NCBI RefSeq assembly: GCF_011064615.1
Contig: NZ_JAALJH010000008.1
Span: 1 to 64,000 of the forward strand
Reading direction: 5' to 3'
Source of the DNA: Aquisphaera insulae
Lineage (GTDB): Bacteria; Planctomycetota; Planctomycetia; Isosphaerales; Isosphaeraceae
DNA: 64,000 nt
Below are positions 34,425 to 44,800 of this stretch, piece after piece (the stretch's first letter is position 1; every line of letters begins with the position of its first letter). A model generated the notes under the pieces. It searched no databases, was not told the origin of the DNA, and saw only the letters and a list, made by a program, of their open reading frames with translations. A program made the position numbers and the translations under genes.

Positions 34425-35858
34425 TCAACGCGATGCCATGGCCCGGGGGGGAGCCGGTCCGAAGCGTGCGGCCGGCCCCCACGCCGTCCGCTCCAGCCAG
34501 ATGAGCGTCCCCGAGTTCCCGTGGAGGACATGCACGGGGCCGCCGTCGGCCCGCCAGCCGCGCCCGTCCTCATCGATCTGATACTGCTCGGGGGGCCGGC
34601 CCGCCAGCGCGTAGTTCCAGCCTCGATCGATGATCCTGACGGCCTCCGGATGGTCATGCCGGTACAGGTTCATCGCCGGCTGGTCGGCCCAGAAATCCAT
34701 GCCCCAGAGGGCAGGGGACCGGAGCAGGTCGACGCCGGCGCGGCAATAGGCCATCAAGCTGCCCGGCGTGCCGGCCGCGAAGCCGCTGTTCAGGAAGGTC
34801 TGGGACGACATGATCCGGAAGGTCTCCTCGCGGGCGACCGGGTCGATGACATAGTCCGACCACGTCCGAATCACGGGGTTCTCGGGGTAGCTGAGCGGCT
34901 CCGGGCAGACGAGGAGTCGCTCCGGGTCCTCGGCCACGAGATCCCAGAGCGGGCCGAGCCGCGACTGGAAGAGGACGTCGCCGGCATCCCAGTACCCCAC
35001 GGGCGTGTCCGCGGGCCAGTCCGCGAGCACCTTCGGGAAATCGTCGAGGCGTCGAAGCGCGGGGCAATCCCCGTTCGCCGGGATGGAGACGACCGTCAGC
35101 CCGTCCAGGGCCTCGAGCTGTTCGGTCTCCATGGGGCTCAGCCCGTAGGCAAAGGCCCAGACATGCTCCTCGTTCCCGGACTCCCTGAGCGTGGTCATGA
35201 ACTGCTTGCGAAAACGACGCTGGTCGCGGCGGTCGAAGGCGGCAAGGATGCGGCCGGCGGGACGAGGCCGTCTTGCGCCCACTGGAGTCGACGCCGGCAC
35301 GGTGTGGGCTGTCGCGCAGGCCGGCTGGTTGACGGCTGGATCGGCGAGGGGACGATGCCAGGCCCGCGCGGCGCGATGATAGCCGATGCCGCGTCCAGAG
35401 GTCCGCAGGTCGTGGCAGCAGCAGAGGCACTCGCAACGTCCCGGCTCCCAACGGAACGTGATGCTGTTGAGGGCCTGGCGGCGAAAGAGAATCGCGGCCA
35501 TCCCGACGTGGGTGGGATAGTCCCAGTGTTCCCATTCCCTCGCCATCTCCCCGGCGCTATCGGCCGCCAGGGCCGCGAAGGAGGGTCGCCGGCGGAGCCC
35601 ATCGACGAGGGCGGCGACGCAGTCGGGCTCCAGGACGACGTCGTCGTCCACGAACATGACCAGGGGCGCCGTGCCGATCGTCTTCATCTGATTGCGGGCG
35701 CGAGCGATCGTGGCGTGACGATGCGGGTCATCCGGCAGGCGCGGCCCCGTGCTGCGATGCACATTCAGCCGCACGCCCCGCTGGGATGCGATCCCGCGCC
35801 AGACATCGTCTCGCGGCGGCGAGAGATCCCGGCTGAGCAAGACCAGATCGACGATCAT
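34425..35858 (-). CDS. Two-domain GT-A glycosyltransferase
   Basis: A protein of 477 residues with two nucleotide-sugar domains. The N-terminal part (about residues 1-185) is GT2-like: VDLVLLSRD start, ARARNQMK and MFVDDDVVLEPDCVAALV (DxD motif). It contains an unusual cysteine cluster, RCECLCCCHDL. After a proline-rich linker the second part (about 205-460) has YWDAGDVLFQSRLGPLWDL (D-x-x-D), FLNSGFAAG, DQPAMNLY and VHVLHGNSG, the order seen in GT8/DUF-type galactosyltransferase-like enzymes. No signal peptide or membrane helix, so a cytoplasmic enzyme decorating a glycan; acceptor unknown. Confidence 0.68.
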   Translation of the reverse strand: MIVDLVLLSRDLSPPRDDVWRGIASQRGVRLNVHRSTGPRLPDDPHRHATIARARNQMKTIGTAPLVMFVDDDVVLEPDCVAALVDGLRRRPSFAALAADSAGEMAREWEHWDYPTHVGMAAILFRRQALNSITFRWEPGRCECLCCCHDLRTSGRGIGYHRAARAWHRPLADPAVNQPACATAHTVPASTPVGARRPRPAGRILAAFDRRDQRRFRKQFMTTLRESGNEEHVWAFAYGLSPMETEQLEALDGLTVVSIPANGDCPALRRLDDFPKVLADWPADTPVGYWDAGDVLFQSRLGPLWDLVAEDPERLLVCPEPLSYPENPVIRTWSDYVIDPVAREETFRIMSSQTFLNSGFAAGTPGSLMAYCRAGVDLLRSPALWGMDFWADQPAMNLYRHDHPEAVRIIDRGWNYALAGRPPEQYQIDEDGRGWRADGGPVHVLHGNSGTLIWLERTAWGPAARFGPAPPRAMASR

Positions 35859-35942
35859 GGACTCTCCACCATGGGGTCCTGCGGCCGACGCGGATCAACG
35901 GGCCATCCGGGGACGTCGGCCTCGGCCGCGATGAAGCACACA

Positions 35943-36524
35943 TCACCTCCCGTGGGGGCATGCCGAGAGGGCCTGCGCCTTCTTGATGCTGGCGCAGCCC
36001 CGGGCCGGCGAATAGCTCCCCTCCGCGCTCGCCGCCGCCGAGATCAGGCTCTCGTGGCGCGTGAGGACCGGTGCGTTCTCCGGCACATAGATGATGCCTC
36101 GCGTCCCCTGCGGGAGCCGGACCTCGTAGGCCACGTCGTCCGCCTTCGGGTCCCACTTGAGCGAGCCGATCAGGTCGCGGATCTCGCCGGGCCTCACGAT
36201 CGTCGCCTCGGAGAGCCAGCACGGTTCGTCGCCGCCCCATCCCGCCTCCGCCGCCTCGTCCTCGTCCACGAAGCGGACCAGCTTGATGTCGGGGATCGAG
36301 ACGAATCGGGTCACGGTGTGCGTTTGGCTGAGATGCTGGACCGACTTGAGGTAATACCTCGGGTGGCGGTCCCTGGCCTTGGGATCGGTCGGGCCCGGAT
36401 ACCGGATCAGGAAGATCTCGCCCGTGGCGGGATATGGACCGGGGAGGGACACCGTGCCGACGAGGTCGAAGGCGAGGGCCTGCCCCTCGCTGAACTCCAG
36501 GGAGGGGACGGGTTTCGAGGCCAT
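35943..36524 (-). CDS. Protein of unknown function
   Basis: A protein of 193 residues from the ATG at 36524; a promoter at 36646-36674 lies inside the longer open frame and supports this start. The sequence is beta-rich (FLIRYPG, RYYLKSVQHL, RFVSIPDIKLVRFVDED) and without signal peptide or membrane helix. No family recognised. The glycosyltransferase gene follows after 84 bases and may be cotranscribed. Confidence 0.6.
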   Translation of the reverse strand: MASKPVPSLEFSEGQALAFDLVGTVSLPGPYPATGEIFLIRYPGPTDPKARDRHPRYYLKSVQHLSQTHTVTRFVSIPDIKLVRFVDEDEAAEAGWGGDEPCWLSEATIVRPGEIRDLIGSLKWDPKADDVAYEVRLPQGTRGIIYVPENAPVLTRHESLISAAASAEGSYSPARGCASIKKAQALSACPHGR

Positions 36525-36849
36525 GGGGCGGCTCCACAAGGGGTGATGGCGGCGTCGCGGGTGGTTCGGAACGGGCATCGGGCCGAGCACTTGGGACTCA
36601 TGATCCCGGGGCGACAGGGAGGCCGACCCATCGTATGCAGACAAGATGATCCGGGCGCGGTCGGTGCCTGTCAAACCATTTCCGGCTGAAATCCCCGGGG
36701 AGATCATGAGTACGGTTGTTCGCGCCTTCGACTCCCTTTACGCAGGCGGCGGGAAGAGATTACACGGCTCGCCACGAATCGGGATCGCGGGTCCGGGGAC
36801 CGCGAAAGCGGCCGAAAGAATCGACGGAGGAGGCAACGACTTGCCGTCG
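36525..36849. other. Intergenic region after the kinase-STAND-FGE gene
   Basis: Contains the promoter at 36646-36674. No coding frame of note and no clear terminator for the kinase gene. Confidence 0.45.
36646..36674 (-). promoter_or_regulatory. Promoter of the 35943-36524 gene
   Basis: On the minus strand TTGACA (36674-36669, perfect), 17 bases, GATCAT (36651-36646, four of six). Predicted start near 36639, leader about 115 bases. Confidence 0.6.
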
Positions 36850-39800
36850 TCACCTCGAGACGGGCTGCGTCGTTTGGGCGGCTCGCGGCCTGGGGAGCGT
36901 GCGGACGACGCGGAAGCCGTAAGTCCCCTCGGAGTAGTTGGCGCTGGCCGCGTATCGGTGCGCGGACCTCGCCTGTCCCGGTGAGTAGCAGAAGGCTCCG
37001 CCGCGGAGGGCCCGCGCCGGACGGTCGCCGAACTCGCCGCCGCCGGGCAGGTCGAGGACGGCCTCTCCGGGACCGAGTGCCAAGGGGTAGGGGGCGGGAT
37101 CGAAGCCGTCGGATACGCCGTCGTGGCACCATTCCCAGACGTTGCCCAGGGTGTCGAAGAAACCCCATGGGTTCGGCAACAGGCGGCCGACCGGCCGGGT
37201 GCGGTCGTCGGAATTCAGCCATGTCCAGCCGTATCGCGGGAAGAGTTCCGCCGAGTTCCCGAAGAATCGGGACGTCGACGTTCCGGCGCGACAGAGGAAC
37301 TCCCACTCCGCCTCGGTGGGCAGACGGTAGCCGGTCCGTTCGACGGCGCCCGAGTCGAGTGCCATCCCCGGGATGATCGCGTCGGGATAGCACGCCTGGT
37401 CCCAGGGAATTGCCGGGTCCTGGGCGCTGAGCCAGTTGCAGAACTGTGCGGCCTGATACCACGACACGCCGTTGATCGGGCAGGAATCCTCGAGGCTGTA
37501 CGCGCCGTCGGGCTTGCTGCCGAGATCGAAGGCGCGGAACTGCTCGATGCTGATCTCGCAGACGGTCGCCTCGAAATCCCGCCCGATCGACCGATAGTGG
37601 GGCGTCTCGAGGTCGCGCCGCCCCGCCTGGCCCAACGGAGATCCCATGAGGAAGGGGAGAGACGGACGGCAGGTTGCGAACGTCAGCCCCAGCGGGCCGA
37701 TCCGCCATCCGGCCCGGGAGTCGACACGCGGCCTGTCGATCAACTCCCGCCGCGCCCGGTCCAGCCGGCCGGCGTCCATCCGCCGCAAGAGCAGCTCGGC
37801 CGCGGAATGCACGCCGGGATCCGGATCGTCGCGGTAGGACGCCGCGGCGGCCTCGAGGACGGTCGACCTCTCCTCCACGGACTTCTCCTTGGCCGCGATC
37901 TCCGCCCAGATCATCAGGACGGCCTGGCGCACGCCCGGGCGCGGATCCGCCGACCGGATGCGGTTCAGCAACCGGCCGCGAGCGAGCGTCATGGTCGACA
38001 GGCGATCGATGATCACCGAACGGACCCTCAGGTCCGCCCCGTAATCCAGGAGGGCGGAGAGCGGGCCCTCGATCTCCAGCAGATCGAGCGCGATCGACGC
38101 GATGGCCTGGCGGCCGACCAGCGGCTCGTCCACGACTCCGGCCAGCTCCGGACTCACGAGCCGGTCGGCCAGCACGGACCGGAAGGTCGGCTCGGAGGAC
38201 CTCTGCCGATCGAGCTTGAGGAGCCGGCCGAGGAGGATCTCGGCCGCGTCCGGCTGGCTCTCGACGAGGATCGCGGCGAGCCGCCTCGGGTCCTCCTGCC
38301 GCTGCAAGATGTCGCCGATCATCTCCGAGGCCGAGGCCCGCTCCACCGGCGTGGCGGACGGATCGCCGCAGGTCGTTCGCAACGGATCGACGAGGTCCAC
38401 TTCCGCGTGCCCGAGGAGGCGCAGCCAGCCTGGCGACTGACGGACGTCATCGAGCAGCGCCTTCGCGACGTCGCCCGAAGCATCCCCCGGGATCGATCGA
38501 TCGGCGGGGAGGAGATATCGCAGCGTACACGCCGCGCGGAGGCGAACGCCGCGCGCGGCCCGCGGGTCCGCGAGGGTTTCCCGGAGCTCGGCGAGCCCCG
38601 CCGAATGGAGGTCGCTCGCCAGGATCCCTCGGATCAGCTCGACTCGATCCGGATCCTCAGCCTTGATGAGGAGCTGGCGGAGATACTCGCCCCGGTCCCG
38701 GTTCGGCCGGAACCGATAGAGCAGCATGCCGGCCACGGGCTCGTCGACCCCGTCCTCCTTGCGGCGGCGCTCCAGCCGCTCGAGCTCGCCGACGACGAGG
38801 TTCTCATAGGGGCCGAGGCTCTCCATGCGGTCGAGGAGCACCTGGTCCTTCGCGAACAGGACCGAGCTCAGGGCGGACCTCGATTCGTAGCTCTTGAGCG
38901 TCTCGAACCAGCCCACGAGGATCGCCGCGATGAGGATCGCCGCGATCGCCAGGCGTGACAGGTGATACCGGCCCGAGGCTTTCATCAGCCGGCGTTCCTC
39001 GGCCGTCCACCGGCTCCGCGGCAGGGAGGTGAGGATGCCGGCGAACTCCAGGAGCGACGGCAATCGATGGACAGCCGGCTCGCGGGTCCAGGATGCGGTC
39101 ACCGCCTGCAGCCGCAAGCGCGCCCGGCCGTCGCGGGTGCCGAGCGCCCTGCGCTCCAGCCACTGACGGACCGGCCGGATGAGGTAGTCGTGGGCGAGCT
39201 GGTAGTGCGTCTCGCTTGCGCGCGGACCGGGGGCGCCCGACCGGCCGGCGGCCGCCTCGCGGCCCGGTCGGGCCTCGACGGAGGTGATCAGACGCAGGTC
39301 GGTCTCCAGCAGCCGGAGCAGCTCCGCGAACTCCTCGGGGCGATCGTCGCAGCGGGCGGCGACCCGCAGCGACTCGATCGACCGGGGGGATTCGCGGATC
39401 GCGGAGGCCGGGGCCGGCAGGAGCTGCCCGAGGATCGCCTCCGCGTCCTCGCGCCGGAATCGAGACGCGGACGCGGACGTGACCGGATCGAAGACCTGCT
39501 CCAGGAACTTGACGCCGATCCCCTCCATGCCGCCGAGCGCCTCCAGCGTCTCCGCGGTCCAGGGCCTGTGCCGGATGACCTCGACGAGGAGGCTCAGGCG
39601 GACCGGGACCACGCGGTGATCCGGCCCCAGCAGGCCGACGGCCGCCGCGTCCAGGAACCGGTCATTCGCATCCTTCGCCGGCGGAGTTCCGACCTCGAGC
39701 TGCCCCAGCGAGCGGCCGAATTCCTCGAGGACCTTGCGGGCATGCCGGGTGTCGAAGAGCTCGACCGCCGCCGCATTGACCCCCTCCATGAGGGGGATCT

Positions 39801-41649
39801 CCACGGCCCGCATCAGCCGCGTGGTCGCCATCCAGTATTCGTCGCGGACCAGGATCAGGGCCTGGAATCGCCTCCCGTCGCAGTGCCGGAGCGCGCGCAC
39901 CAGCGTGTTCGACATCTCCAGCGGTCGGCCCTGCAGCCACTGCTCGAACTGGTCGAGGACCAGGAGGATCTTCTTCCGCAGCCGCAGCTCCGGGTCGTCG
40001 CGGATCATGCCGATGGCGTCGGCCAGGTCCAGGTCGGCCGGCAACTGGGGCGCCAGCAGCCGGATCTCGGCGAGGAGACGATCCTCGAGGCCGTCGGGCG
40101 TGGCGTCGACGACGATCGGCTCGACGAGCCGGCGATCTCGGAGCGGCAGCAGGCCCGCCCGGACGAACGAGGACTTGCCGCCGCCCGACGGGCCGTAGAG
40201 CACGCCCACGCTGAAGGGGCGGGCGGACTCTCCCCCCTCAATCCGGAGCTTCCAGAAGCGGATCGACTCCGGCAGCCCGTCGCTGCCGCGCGGACCCGGC
40301 AGGAGCGAGAGGAAGGACCCCGCATCCTCGCCGGTGAACGACCTCATGCCCCGGGGGATGGCGGGAGGACGTTCGCCGCACTCCTCATCGGGCCGGGCGC
40401 CGGTGAGCCAGCGGCGGAGCTCCGAGGCGAGGTCCGCGGCGGTCAGATAGCGATCGGTCATCGGCCTGGAAAGGCACTTCATGCAGATCCGTTCCAGCTC
40501 CCGCGGGATGAACTCGCCGAACTGCCGCGGCGGCCTCGGCTCGCGGTTGAGGATCTCCCGGAAGCACTCCGAGGTCCGCCGGCCGCGAAACGGGAGGCGG
40601 CCGGTGAGGCCCCGGTAGAGGATGACGCCGAGCGCCCAGATGTCGGTCCGGCCGTCCAGCCGGTTGGTTTCGCCCCGAACCTGCTCCGGCGCCATGTAGG
40701 GGACGGTGCCGGCGACCTCGCCGCGGAGCAGCCGGGCGATCTCCTCGTCGATCGCCAGCCCGAAGTCGCAGACTCGGGGATTGCCCAGGGCATCGAGGAG
40801 GATGTTCGAGGGCTTCAGGTCGCGGTGCGTCAAGCCGGCGTTGTGCGCGTGGTGCACGGCGGCCGCCACGTCGGCGACGAGCCTCGCCAGCCGCCCGGGC
40901 TCGATCCGACCGCGGCTCATCAGGTTCTCGAGCGTCTGCCCGGCCACGTATTCCAGGACGATGAAGCCGTCCACGACCCCGGGATCGTCGCCCGCCTCGC
41001 CGCTCGGGGGGACGAACTCGTGGAGCCGAACGATGCCGGGGTGGTCCAGGGACCGTAGCCGCCTGGCCTCATCGGCGAGCGACATCAGCCGACGCCGGCC
41101 GCGCGGGTCGCCGGGCCTCGCCGTCTTGATCGCGACGTCGCGGCCCCGCTTCTCGTCGTGAGCCAGATAGACCAGGAAGTTGCCGGTGCCGAGCAGCCGT
41201 ATCGGCCTGAAGCGGCCGATCCTCTCGGGCAGATGCTCTCCCCCGCCGGGGCGGTCCCAGAAGACCGATCGGTCCCCGGTCGTCACCACGTCCGTCCGGT
41301 CCAGGACCTCCATCGAGGCGAACCCCGTCGACTGGTCCCGCCCGATCAGCGGGTGGATCGAGGTCCTGGCCATCGGCGAGACCTCGCTCAGGATCGTGCG
41401 GACGATCTGGGCGTGATCGCCGAAGCGGACCTCGTAGTCCTCCGCTTCGGGACACTGGCCGGAGAGCCGACGCAGCTCGATCTCCCGCGCCAGGAGCTCG
41501 CGGAACAGGGCCGTCCGGGCCAGGATGGTCGAACGACTCAGGTAATCCTCGATGCGCGGGCTCTCGCCGGCACGCCAGGCGTCCTCGAACGAGTCGCAGA
41601 CCTCGTCGATCTTCTGGAGGAGCGTCAGGGGGAGCAAATCGGAGGACAT
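36850..41649 (-). CDS. Ser/Thr kinase-STAND NTPase-HEAT-like-FGE fusion
   Basis: A protein of 1,599 residues. Order seen: a short planctomycete kinase leader (1-90); a complete Hanks-type kinase (about 145-415) with LLGTGNF, VAIK (Lys175), HRDLKPSN (Asp277) and DFG (Asp295); a STAND-type P-loop NTPase (nSTAND1 style) with GPSGGGKS (486-493), Walker B-like LLVLDQFEQWL and the late HYQLAHDYLIRPVRQWL; one membrane helix (about 897-913); a long HEAT-like helical stretch; and a C-terminal FGE-sulfatase domain (from about 1330) with LPTEAEWEFLCRAGT, NVWEWCHDG, ALRGGAF and GFRVVR. Kinase residues are intact. The FGE fold in such fusions is usually a binding module and not an oxidase. Likely a membrane sensor that couples ligand binding outside to phosphorylation inside, or a conflict-type switch. 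Confidence 0.9.
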   Translation of the reverse strand: MSSDLLPLTLLQKIDEVCDSFEDAWRAGESPRIEDYLSRSTILARTALFRELLAREIELRRLSGQCPEAEDYEVRFGDHAQIVRTILSEVSPMARTSIHPLIGRDQSTGFASMEVLDRTDVVTTGDRSVFWDRPGGGEHLPERIGRFRPIRLLGTGNFLVYLAHDEKRGRDVAIKTARPGDPRGRRRLMSLADEARRLRSLDHPGIVRLHEFVPPSGEAGDDPGVVDGFIVLEYVAGQTLENLMSRGRIEPGRLARLVADVAAAVHHAHNAGLTHRDLKPSNILLDALGNPRVCDFGLAIDEEIARLLRGEVAGTVPYMAPEQVRGETNRLDGRTDIWALGVILYRGLTGRLPFRGRRTSECFREILNREPRPPRQFGEFIPRELERICMKCLSRPMTDRYLTAADLASELRRWLTGARPDEECGERPPAIPRGMRSFTGEDAGSFLSLLPGPRGSDGLPESIRFWKLRIEGGESARPFSVGVLYGPSGGGKSSFVRAGLLPLRDRRLVEPIVVDATPDGLEDRLLAEIRLLAPQLPADLDLADAIGMIRDDPELRLRKKILLVLDQFEQWLQGRPLEMSNTLVRALRHCDGRRFQALILVRDEYWMATTRLMRAVEIPLMEGVNAAAVELFDTRHARKVLEEFGRSLGQLEVGTPPAKDANDRFLDAAAVGLLGPDHRVVPVRLSLLVEVIRHRPWTAETLEALGGMEGIGVKFLEQVFDPVTSASASRFRREDAEAILGQLLPAPASAIRESPRSIESLRVAARCDDRPEEFAELLRLLETDLRLITSVEARPGREAAAGRSGAPGPRASETHYQLAHDYLIRPVRQWLERRALGTRDGRARLRLQAVTASWTREPAVHRLPSLLEFAGILTSLPRSRWTAEERRLMKASGRYHLSRLAIAAILIAAILVGWFETLKSYESRSALSSVLFAKDQVLLDRMESLGPYENLVVGELERLERRRKEDGVDEPVAGMLLYRFRPNRDRGEYLRQLLIKAEDPDRVELIRGILASDLHSAGLAELRETLADPRAARGVRLRAACTLRYLLPADRSIPGDASGDVAKALLDDVRQSPGWLRLLGHAEVDLVDPLRTTCGDPSATPVERASASEMIGDILQRQEDPRRLAAILVESQPDAAEILLGRLLKLDRQRSSEPTFRSVLADRLVSPELAGVVDEPLVGRQAIASIALDLLEIEGPLSALLDYGADLRVRSVIIDRLSTMTLARGRLLNRIRSADPRPGVRQAVLMIWAEIAAKEKSVEERSTVLEAAAASYRDDPDPGVHSAAELLLRRMDAGRLDRARRELIDRPRVDSRAGWRIGPLGLTFATCRPSLPFLMGSPLGQAGRRDLETPHYRSIGRDFEATVCEISIEQFRAFDLGSKPDGAYSLEDSCPINGVSWYQAAQFCNWLSAQDPAIPWDQACYPDAIIPGMALDSGAVERTGYRLPTEAEWEFLCRAGTSTSRFFGNSAELFPRYGWTWLNSDDRTRPVGRLLPNPWGFFDTLGNVWEWCHDGVSDGFDPAPYPLALGPGEAVLDLPGGGEFGDRPARALRGGAFCYSPGQARSAHRYAASANYSEGTYGFRVVRTLPRPRAAQTTQPVSR

Positions 41650-41722
41650 GGGCCGATCTCCCCGGTGGCGCACTCGCGACTCGCGCAACACATGACAGCC
41701 CCGCGTCAATCGAGCGGCCAGT

Positions 41723-41751
41723 ATTGGACCGTATCGGCGGGCTCGATGCAA
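41723..41751 (-). promoter_or_regulatory. Possible promoter of the kinase-STAND-FGE gene
   Basis: On the minus strand TTGCAT (41751-41746), 17 bases, TCCAAT (41728-41723). Leader about 70 bases. Confidence 0.35.
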
Positions 41752-41797
41752 GCAAATTGCCGGGTCTCACGAATGTCCGAATGTCGCGGGCGTCGAT

Positions 41798-41819
41798 GCC
41801 GGGCCGGCCCGGGCCCGGC
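41798..41819 (-). terminator. GC hairpin directly after mfd
   Basis: GCCGGGCC / GGCCCGGC, beginning at the base after the mfd stop codon. No T-tract; probably limits read-through into the kinase gene. Confidence 0.45.
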
Positions 41820-44800
41820 TCAGGCACGCGTGCTCAGCATCGAGCGGACGACGGAGGCGATCCGGGACGGCGCCAGGGGTTCGTCTCCGAGCGGGACGTA
41901 GGCACGCTTCTCATCGACGATCCGCACCCGGCCGGGATGGCGTCGGGCCAGGGCCTCGATCTTCCGCCGGTCGCGGTAGGAGAGCACGACGTACTCCCCC
42001 TCGATGTGGATCCGCTCGATCCGCCAGTTGCCGGCGAGGATCCGCAGCTCCGCCTCGGACAGGAGGTTCTCTCCGGGCCGGGGGATCGGCCCGAACCGGT
42101 CCCCCAATTCCTTGCGGAAGTCCGCGAGGTGGTCCAGGCTCCGGAGCCGCGCGAGGCGGCGATAGAGCTCGAGCTTCACCCGTGGCCCGGGGACATAGTC
42201 CCTGGGCAGATAGGCCCGCCACTTGAGCTCGACGGAGCAATCGAAGAGCGGCTTCTCCGGCTGCTTCGTCAGCGACCGGACCGCCGTCTCGAGCATCGAG
42301 CAGTAGAGCTCATAGCCGACGCTCTCGATGTGCCCGGACTGCTCCGGCCCGAGGATGTTCCCGGCCCCCCGAATTTCCAGGTCCCGGAGGGCGATCTTGA
42401 AGCCCGCCCCCAGCGACGTGAACTCCTCGATCGCCTTCAGCCGCTTCACGGCGTTGGGCGTGACCGGCCGGTCGGACTCGAGCAGGAGGTACGCATAGGC
42501 CCGGTGCTTGAACCGCCCAACCCGGCCGCGAAGCTGATGCAGGTCCGCCAGGCCGTATTTATCCGCCTCGTTGATGAAGATCGTGTTCACATTCGGAATA
42601 TCGAGGCCACTTTCGATGATCGTCGTCGCCAGGAGGATGTCGAACTTGCGGCGGATGAAGTCCAGCATCGTCCGCTCCAGGGCCTCGCCCCCCATCTGGC
42701 CGTGGCCGATGGCGATCCGGGCCTCGGGGACGATCTGCTGGATCCGCTCGGCGACCTGGTGGATGTCGTGGATCCGGTTGTGGACGAAGTAGACCTGGCC
42801 GTCTCGGTTCAGCTCGCGGTGGATCGCCTTCCGGATCGTCTCGGCGTCGAACCGAAGGATCTTGGTCTCGATGGCCTTGCGATCCGGGGGCGGCGTCTCC
42901 AGGTTGGAGATGTCGCGGATCCCGAGCAGGCTCATGTGCAGCGTCCGCGGGATCGGCGTGGCCGAGAGGGTGAGGACGTCCACCGTGGAGCGGAACGTCT
43001 TCAGCCACTCCTTGTCCTCGACCCCGAACCGCTGCTCCTCGTCGATCACCACCAGGCCCAGGTCCTTGAAGGCGACGTCCTTCTGGAGGATCCGGTGCGT
43101 CCCGATCAGGATGTCCACGCCGCCGAGCGAGGCGCGCTTGAGGACCTCGCGGACCTCGGACCGCGGGCGGAACCGGTTCACGACCTCGATGTTGAACGGG
43201 AACTCGCCCATCCGGGCGGAGAAGCTGCGGTGATGCTGCTCGGCCAGGATCGTCGTCGGCACCAGGACCGCCACCTGCTTGCCCGCGTCCACGGCCTTGA
43301 ACGCCGCGCGGATGGCGATCTCCGTCTTGCCGTAGCCGACGTCGCCGCAGATCAGGCGGTCCATCGGCTTCGTCTCGGCCATGTCGCGCTTGGTGGCGTC
43401 GATGGCGTGCAACTGGTCGGGCGTCTCCTCGAACGGGAAGGCGGCCTCGAACTCCGCCATCCAGTGGCTGTCTTCCTTCGGGTAGGCGAATCCCGGCTGG
43501 CTCGCCCGCTGGGCATTGATGTCCAGCAGCTCCTGGGCCAGGTCCACCACGGCGTCCGCGACCCGCTTCTTCCGCTTCTCCCAGGACGAGGCGCCGATCT
43601 TCGAAAGCGGCGGGGCCGCCTTGCCGCCGCCGACGTACTTCTGGACCAGGTCGATCTTGGCGATCGGCACGTACAGCTTCGTCCCCTCGGCGAACTCGAG
43701 GAGCAGGGTCTCCTCGGCGTGCTCGTCCGACCGATCGACGAAGTGGAGGCCCAGATAGCGGGCGATCCCGTGGTTGACGTGGACGACCAGGTCCCCTTCG
43801 TTGAGGTCGAGGAAGCTGTCGATCGCCCGGCTCTCGTACCGCCGCCGCGTCACCGGCCGGCGGACGTCCGCGCGGGCGAAAAGTTCATGGTCGGCGATGA
43901 CCATCGTCGAGGCATCGATGAGATGGAAGCCGGCGCGGATGCGGCCGATCGCCCGGAGCAGGCGTCCCTGACGGGCGAGCTCGGTGTCGGCGAACACCTC
44001 GCCCAGCCGCTCGACCTCGGCGGCGTTGTGGCAGGCGATGAGGACCTTCTCGCCCGCGGCGGCCCCGTCCAGCTCCGCCTTGACCTTCGCGAGGTCGCCG
44101 GAGAACCGTTCGACGCTCTCGATCCGGAGGTGGCACGTCGCCTCCAGCGAGTCCGCCGAGAGCGCGGAGATCGCGATCGACGGGAATCGGATCAGGCGGG
44201 CCATGGTGCTTTCGACCGAGTAGAGCCCGCGGGTGTCGTCCAGGCGGCCCAGGTAGTGCTTCCCCTCGTCGCGGAGGTCGGGCAGCTCCAGGAGGGCCAC
44301 CCAGGTGCCTTCCGGGAAGTAGTCGCTCGGGGGGACGAAGCCCGCCAGGGACTTCTCGTCGAAGACCGGGGGGATCGTGAGGGTCACGCTCTCCCATCGG
44401 TCGAGCGATCGCTGCGACTCGGCGTCGAAGGGACGGATGGACTCGACCTCGTCGCCGAAGAACTCGACGCGGACGGGGTCGTTCGCGTCGCTCGGGTAGA
44501 CGTCCAGGATGCCGCCGCGGAGGCTGAATTCGCCGGCGACCTCCACCACCTCCGAGCGCTGCATGCCGCGATCCAGGAGCCATGAAGCCAGCTCCTCGAC
44601 GGGGATCGAGTCCCCGACTGCGATCCGCCGCGACATCCCCTTCAGCGTCTCGGGACCCGGGACCGGCTGGAGCAGGGCCTGGATGGTCGTGACGACCAGA
44701 CGCGGCGGCATCGCGCCCGACAGCCGGTTCAGGACGCGGAGCCGACGGCCGGAGATCTCGTCCGAGGCGTCCTGCTCGCGGGGGAGCTTCTCCCAGGCGG

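Noticed and set aside
33831-36689. Plus-strand frame of 952 codons
   Set aside because: Antisense to the foldase, glycosyltransferase and the following gene; arginine/proline-rich and without motifs.
36850-37060. FGE C-terminus as a diversity-generating retroelement target
   Set aside because: FGE folds are known targets, but there is no reverse transcriptase, no template repeat and no adenine-biased codons in this window.
41724-44585. Plus-strand frame of 953 codons opposite mfd
   Set aside because: It is the antisense of mfd; long open antisense frames are expected at this GC content and the sequence has no recognisable domain.
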